64,000 nucleotides of DNA, taken from positions 62,001-126,000 of the forward strand of contig QPLR01000002.1 of assembly GCA_003665935.1 (NCBI GenBank), given 5' to 3'. This document shows positions 61,661 through 64,000 of this stretch, piece after piece. Source of the DNA: Halobellus sp. Atlit-31R (lineage in GTDB: Archaea; Halobacteriota; Halobacteria; Halobacteriales; Haloferacaceae). The notes under the pieces were generated by a model. The model was not told the origin of the DNA. It saw nothing but the letters and a program-made list of their open reading frames with translations, and searched no databases. Numbering within the stretch: position 1 is the stretch's first letter; each line of letters opens with the position of its first letter. A program made the position numbers and the translations under genes.

Positions 61661-63294
61661 TGGCGGGCGCGACACAGAACCGACTGGTCCGCGGCGACAC
61701 GTCGACGACGGACGCGGTCGCAGCGGTATCTGTCGGCGTCGCCTCGCTGCTCTTCGCCATCGGACTCGCGGCGATGTTCGAGGTCGTCGAGCTCACCGGC
61801 ACGCTCGCCGGCGTCCCGACGCTGCCGCTTCTCGGCGGACTCCTCCTCCTGCAGGGCGTCGCCGTCGTGGTTTTCGGCCTCGGCTCTCGGTTCGGATCTA
61901 TCGAGACGAACCCGCGACCCGACGCCGGGATGGCTGCCGCCGTCGCGTTCGCGCTGATCTGGTTCGCGGGCGGCGGCATCGTCGCCTCCCAGGCGCTCGG
62001 AGTCGGCTTCGTCGGCTGGTTCCCCGCCGCGCTCCTCGCGGGCGCGGCCGGCTTCGCCGCCACCGTCGTCCCGCGCGAAGACGTCGGCTCGACGCTCCCC
62101 GCGGGACTCGTGACCGCGCTCGCGGGCGGTGTCCTCCTCAGCGACTACATCGTCCCCTCCTCCGTCTGGGAACTGGGCTGGGAGCAGACGGCGTCGCTGA
62201 CGGCCGAATTTATGGTTCCGGTGATGACGGTGTTCTGTGCGCTGTTGACCGGCTGGGCGGCCGCGAAGGCGTACGGCGGATTCGGCGCGCGCGGCCGCCG
62301 GACCGGCGCGTATCTCCTCGTCTACCTGAACGCCGCCGCGATCGTCGGCGTGCTCTTCGCGCTCGTGGCCTTCACGGTCGTCAAGGGCGTGCCGGGGCTG
62401 TTCCGCGGTCTCTCCGTCGGCGCCGGCGCCGGTCCGCAGTCGACGATCGCGCTGTTCGGTGCGAGCGTCACCTTCACCTGGCCCGTCTACTGGCCGTTCG
62501 CGATGAACGGGGTCGGCCTCCTCAACGACATCAACGGCGTGTTGCCCGCGATCGTCGGGACGTTCTGGCTCGTCGTCGGTGCGGTCCTCTTCGCGGTCCC
62601 GCTCGGCGTCGGGGCGGCGATCTTCCTCACCGAGTACGCCGAACGCGGCCGGTTCACACAGGTCGTCGAGGTGGCGACCAACGGGCTGTGGAGCACCCCC
62701 AGCATCGTGTTCGGTCTCTTCGGGTTCGCGTTCCTCATCCCCCGGTTCGGCAACGGGAAGTCGCTGCTCGCGGGGATGATCACGCTCGGATTCATGCTCT
62801 TGCCGCTCGTGGTCATCACGAGCCGCGAGGCGATGCTCGCCGTTCCGGACGAGTACCGGGACGCGAGCGCGGCGCTCGGCGTCACCAAGTGGCAGACGAT
62901 CCGTAGCGTGGTGCTTCCGGCCGCACTGCCCGGCGTCGTCACGGGGACGATCCTCGGCGTCGGCCGGATCGCCGGCGAGACGGCCCCGATTATGCTGACG
63001 ATGGCCGGCGGGGTGTTCGTCCCCGGCAGCCAGACCGCCGACGTGATCGGCGGCTTCCAGTTCACCGCTGCGCCGCCGTTCGTCTCGAACCCCGCACTGC
63101 TGGAGGCGACCTCGGCGCTTCCGTACCAACTCTACGCGCTCATCACGGCCGGTGTCGGTGCGTCCGGAAACGTCGGCAGCCCCGACGAGTTCCGGTGGGC
63201 GACGGCGCTCATCCTGCTGATTGTCGTGCTGTCGTTCTACGCTGTCGGCATCGTGACGCGATACTACTTCCGGAGTAAACTCGACTATGAGTGA
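61660..63294 (+). CDS. pstA: Phosphate ABC transporter permease PstA, long form
   Basis: A 544-residue protein. The C-terminal half (about 290-540) is the normal PstA permease: [31 protein letters not shown] and the EAA loop [25 protein letters not shown]. The N-terminal ~230 residues add about six hydrophobic helices (for example [17 protein letters not shown] and [17 protein letters not shown]) absent from bacterial PstA (about 300 residues). The function of this extension is not known. The ATG overlaps the pstC stop, and the stop overlaps pstB by 8 nt. Confidence 0.94.
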   Translation: MAGATQNRLVRGDTSTTDAVAAVSVGVASLLFAIGLAAMFEVVELTGTLAGVPTLPLLGGLLLLQGVAVVVFGLGSRFGSIETNPRPDAGMAAAVAFALIWFAGGGIVASQALGVGFVGWFPAALLAGAAGFAATVVPREDVGSTLPAGLVTALAGGVLLSDYIVPSSVWELGWEQTASLTAEFMVPVMTVFCALLTGWAAAKAYGGFGARGRRTGAYLLVYLNAAAIVGVLFALVAFTVVKGVPGLFRGLSVGAGAGPQSTIALFGASVTFTWPVYWPFAMNGVGLLNDINGVLPAIVGTFWLVVGAVLFAVPLGVGAAIFLTEYAERGRFTQVVEVATNGLWSTPSIVFGLFGFAFLIPRFGNGKSLLAGMITLGFMLLPLVVITSREAMLAVPDEYRDASAALGVTKWQTIRSVVLPAALPGVVTGTILGVGRIAGETAPIMLTMAGGVFVPGSQTADVIGGFQFTAAPPFVSNPALLEATSALPYQLYALITAGVGASGNVGSPDEFRWATALILLIVVLSFYAVGIVTRYYFRSKLDYE

Positions 63295-64000
63295 AAGCAA
63301 ACAAGACACACAACAGGAGGCGACGCAGCCGCTCCAGACGACGAGCGGCGAATCAGAAGAGAAACTGCGACCGGAGTGGACGGACTACCAGTTCGACGGC
63401 ACGGCGAAGCTGGCCGTCGAGGATCTCGACGTCTACTACGGCGACGACCACGCGCTGAACGGCGTCTCGATGGACATCCCCGAGGAGAGCGTCACCGCTC
63501 TCATCGGTCCCTCCGGCTGCGGGAAGTCGACGTTCCTCCGGTGTCTCAACCGGATGAACGACCGGATCAAATCCGCGCGAGTGGACGGTTCCGTCGAGTT
63601 CGACGGCAAGGAGATCTACCAGGAAGGCGTCGACTTAGTCGAGCTCCGCAAGCGCGTCGGGATGGTCTTTCAGTCGCCGAACCCGTTCCCGAAGTCGATT
63701 CGGGACAATATCTCCTACGGGCCGCGCAAGCACGGCGACATCGACACCGGCCTGCTCGCGAAGGTCTTCGGCCGCAGCGACGAGGAGGCCGAACACCAGC
63801 TGGTCGAGCGCTCGCTCAGACAGGCCGCCCTGTGGGACGAGGTTCACGACCGACTCGACGACAACGCGCTCGGGCTCTCGGGCGGACAGCAGCAGCGGCT
63901 CTGCATCGCTCGCGCGCTCGCGACCGACCCCGAAGTCCTCCTGATGGACGAGCCGGCGTCCGCGCTGGACCCGATCGCGACCGCCAAGATCGAGGAGCTG
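63287..64000 (+). CDS. pstB: Phosphate ABC transporter ATP-binding protein PstB, 3' part beyond window
   Basis: The first 238 codons are visible and the rest runs off the right edge. Walker A is [10 protein letters not shown] (about residues 73-82), the signature is LSGGQQQR (about 205), and Walker B is [14 protein letters not shown] (about 221-234). The first ~35 residues are an acidic, glutamine-rich extension. The gene overlaps pstA by 8 nt. Confidence 0.96.
   Translation, partial: MSESKQDTQQEATQPLQTTSGESEEKLRPEWTDYQFDGTAKLAVEDLDVYYGDDHALNGVSMDIPEESVTALIGPSGCGKSTFLRCLNRMNDRIKSARVDGSVEFDGKEIYQEGVDLVELRKRVGMVFQSPNPFPKSIRDNISYGPRKHGDIDTGLLAKVFGRSDEEAEHQLVERSLRQAALWDEVHDRLDDNALGLSGGQQQRLCIARALATDPEVLLMDEPASALDPIATAKIEEL

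Noticed and set aside
59255..64000. Possible phosphonate (Phn) transporter instead of Pst
   Set aside because: The PstS phosphate-binding loops, the PstC/PstA pairing and the PstB N-terminal layout match Pst; no phn genes are present.

Overview
The window is chromosomal DNA from a haloarchaeon (class Halobacteria). The GC content is high, the predicted proteins are strongly acidic, and the gene content is archaeal: eIF5A, S8e, CetZ tubulins, PurS, MptA, CofG/CofH, RaSEA, TrmB and TATA boxes. In many genes a TATA-like box sits about 26 nt upstream of the ATG, which implies leaderless mRNAs. The genus cannot be resolved from the sequence alone. There is no rRNA, CRISPR array, phage or large island. 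The only mobile DNA seen is one IS1341-type (solo tnpB) element.

Layout. 1-4.1 kb: polyphosphate kinase (cut by the window edge), a flavodoxin-like protein, UspA and a PiT phosphate permease. 4.5-6.9 kb: an aIF2-beta-like protein with a TRAM domain, a small hypothetical protein and deoxyhypusine synthase. 7-10 kb: sensory rhodopsin II and its long transducer HtrII. 10-12.1 kb: eIF5A, agmatinase and NIF3. 12.2-14.8 kb: a membrane protein, an ABC1/UbiB kinase and Hsp20. 14.9-16.3 kb: the tnpB element. 16.4-19.7 kb: two moeA genes, the second fused to a periplasmic-binding-protein-like domain. 19.8-25 kb: a HAD hydrolase, an LWR-salt protein, a pterin dehydratase, and a heme/siroheme block (hemA, sirC-like, fused ahbA-ahbB). 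25-30 kb: an MBL hydrolase, a tungsten aldehyde ferredoxin oxidoreductase, archaeosine RaSEA and TspO. 30-33.7 kb: purine genes purS, purQ, purU and purC. 33.8-41 kb: cofH, cofG and cofC for coenzyme F420, flanked by two CetZ genes. 41-50 kb: an epimerase, Tmk, TrkA with two stand-alone RAM proteins, a candidate structured RNA upstream of rps8e, a divergent PhoU pair, a KaiC-like ATPase and NAD kinase. 50-59 kb: an FAD oxidoreductase, MptA, TrmB, a DUF255 thioredoxin-like protein, FxsA, tRNA-Ile(GAT), a frameshifted HalOD1 gene, a SOUL protein and a coiled-coil halo transducer protein. 59.2-64 kb: pstS-pstC-pstA-pstB, with pstB cut by the edge.

How the genes fit together. Phosphate handling recurs across the window: Ppk and PiT at one end, the PhoU pair in the middle and Pst at the other end. 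The full deoxyhypusine pathway (deoxyhypusine synthase, agmatinase, eIF5A) lies within about 6.3 kb. F420 side-ring synthesis sits with CetZ genes. Heme is probably made through siroheme (HemA, SirC, AhbAB).

The observations most worth a second look are: a 56-bp tandem duplication between purS and purQ that builds a chain of overlapping mini-ORFs; a candidate ~95-nt structured RNA upstream of rps8e; related tandem duplications that copy stop codons downstream of cofH and raSEA; the HtrII architecture with a Cache-sized extracellular domain; and the tnpB element whose last codons form the right-end hairpin.
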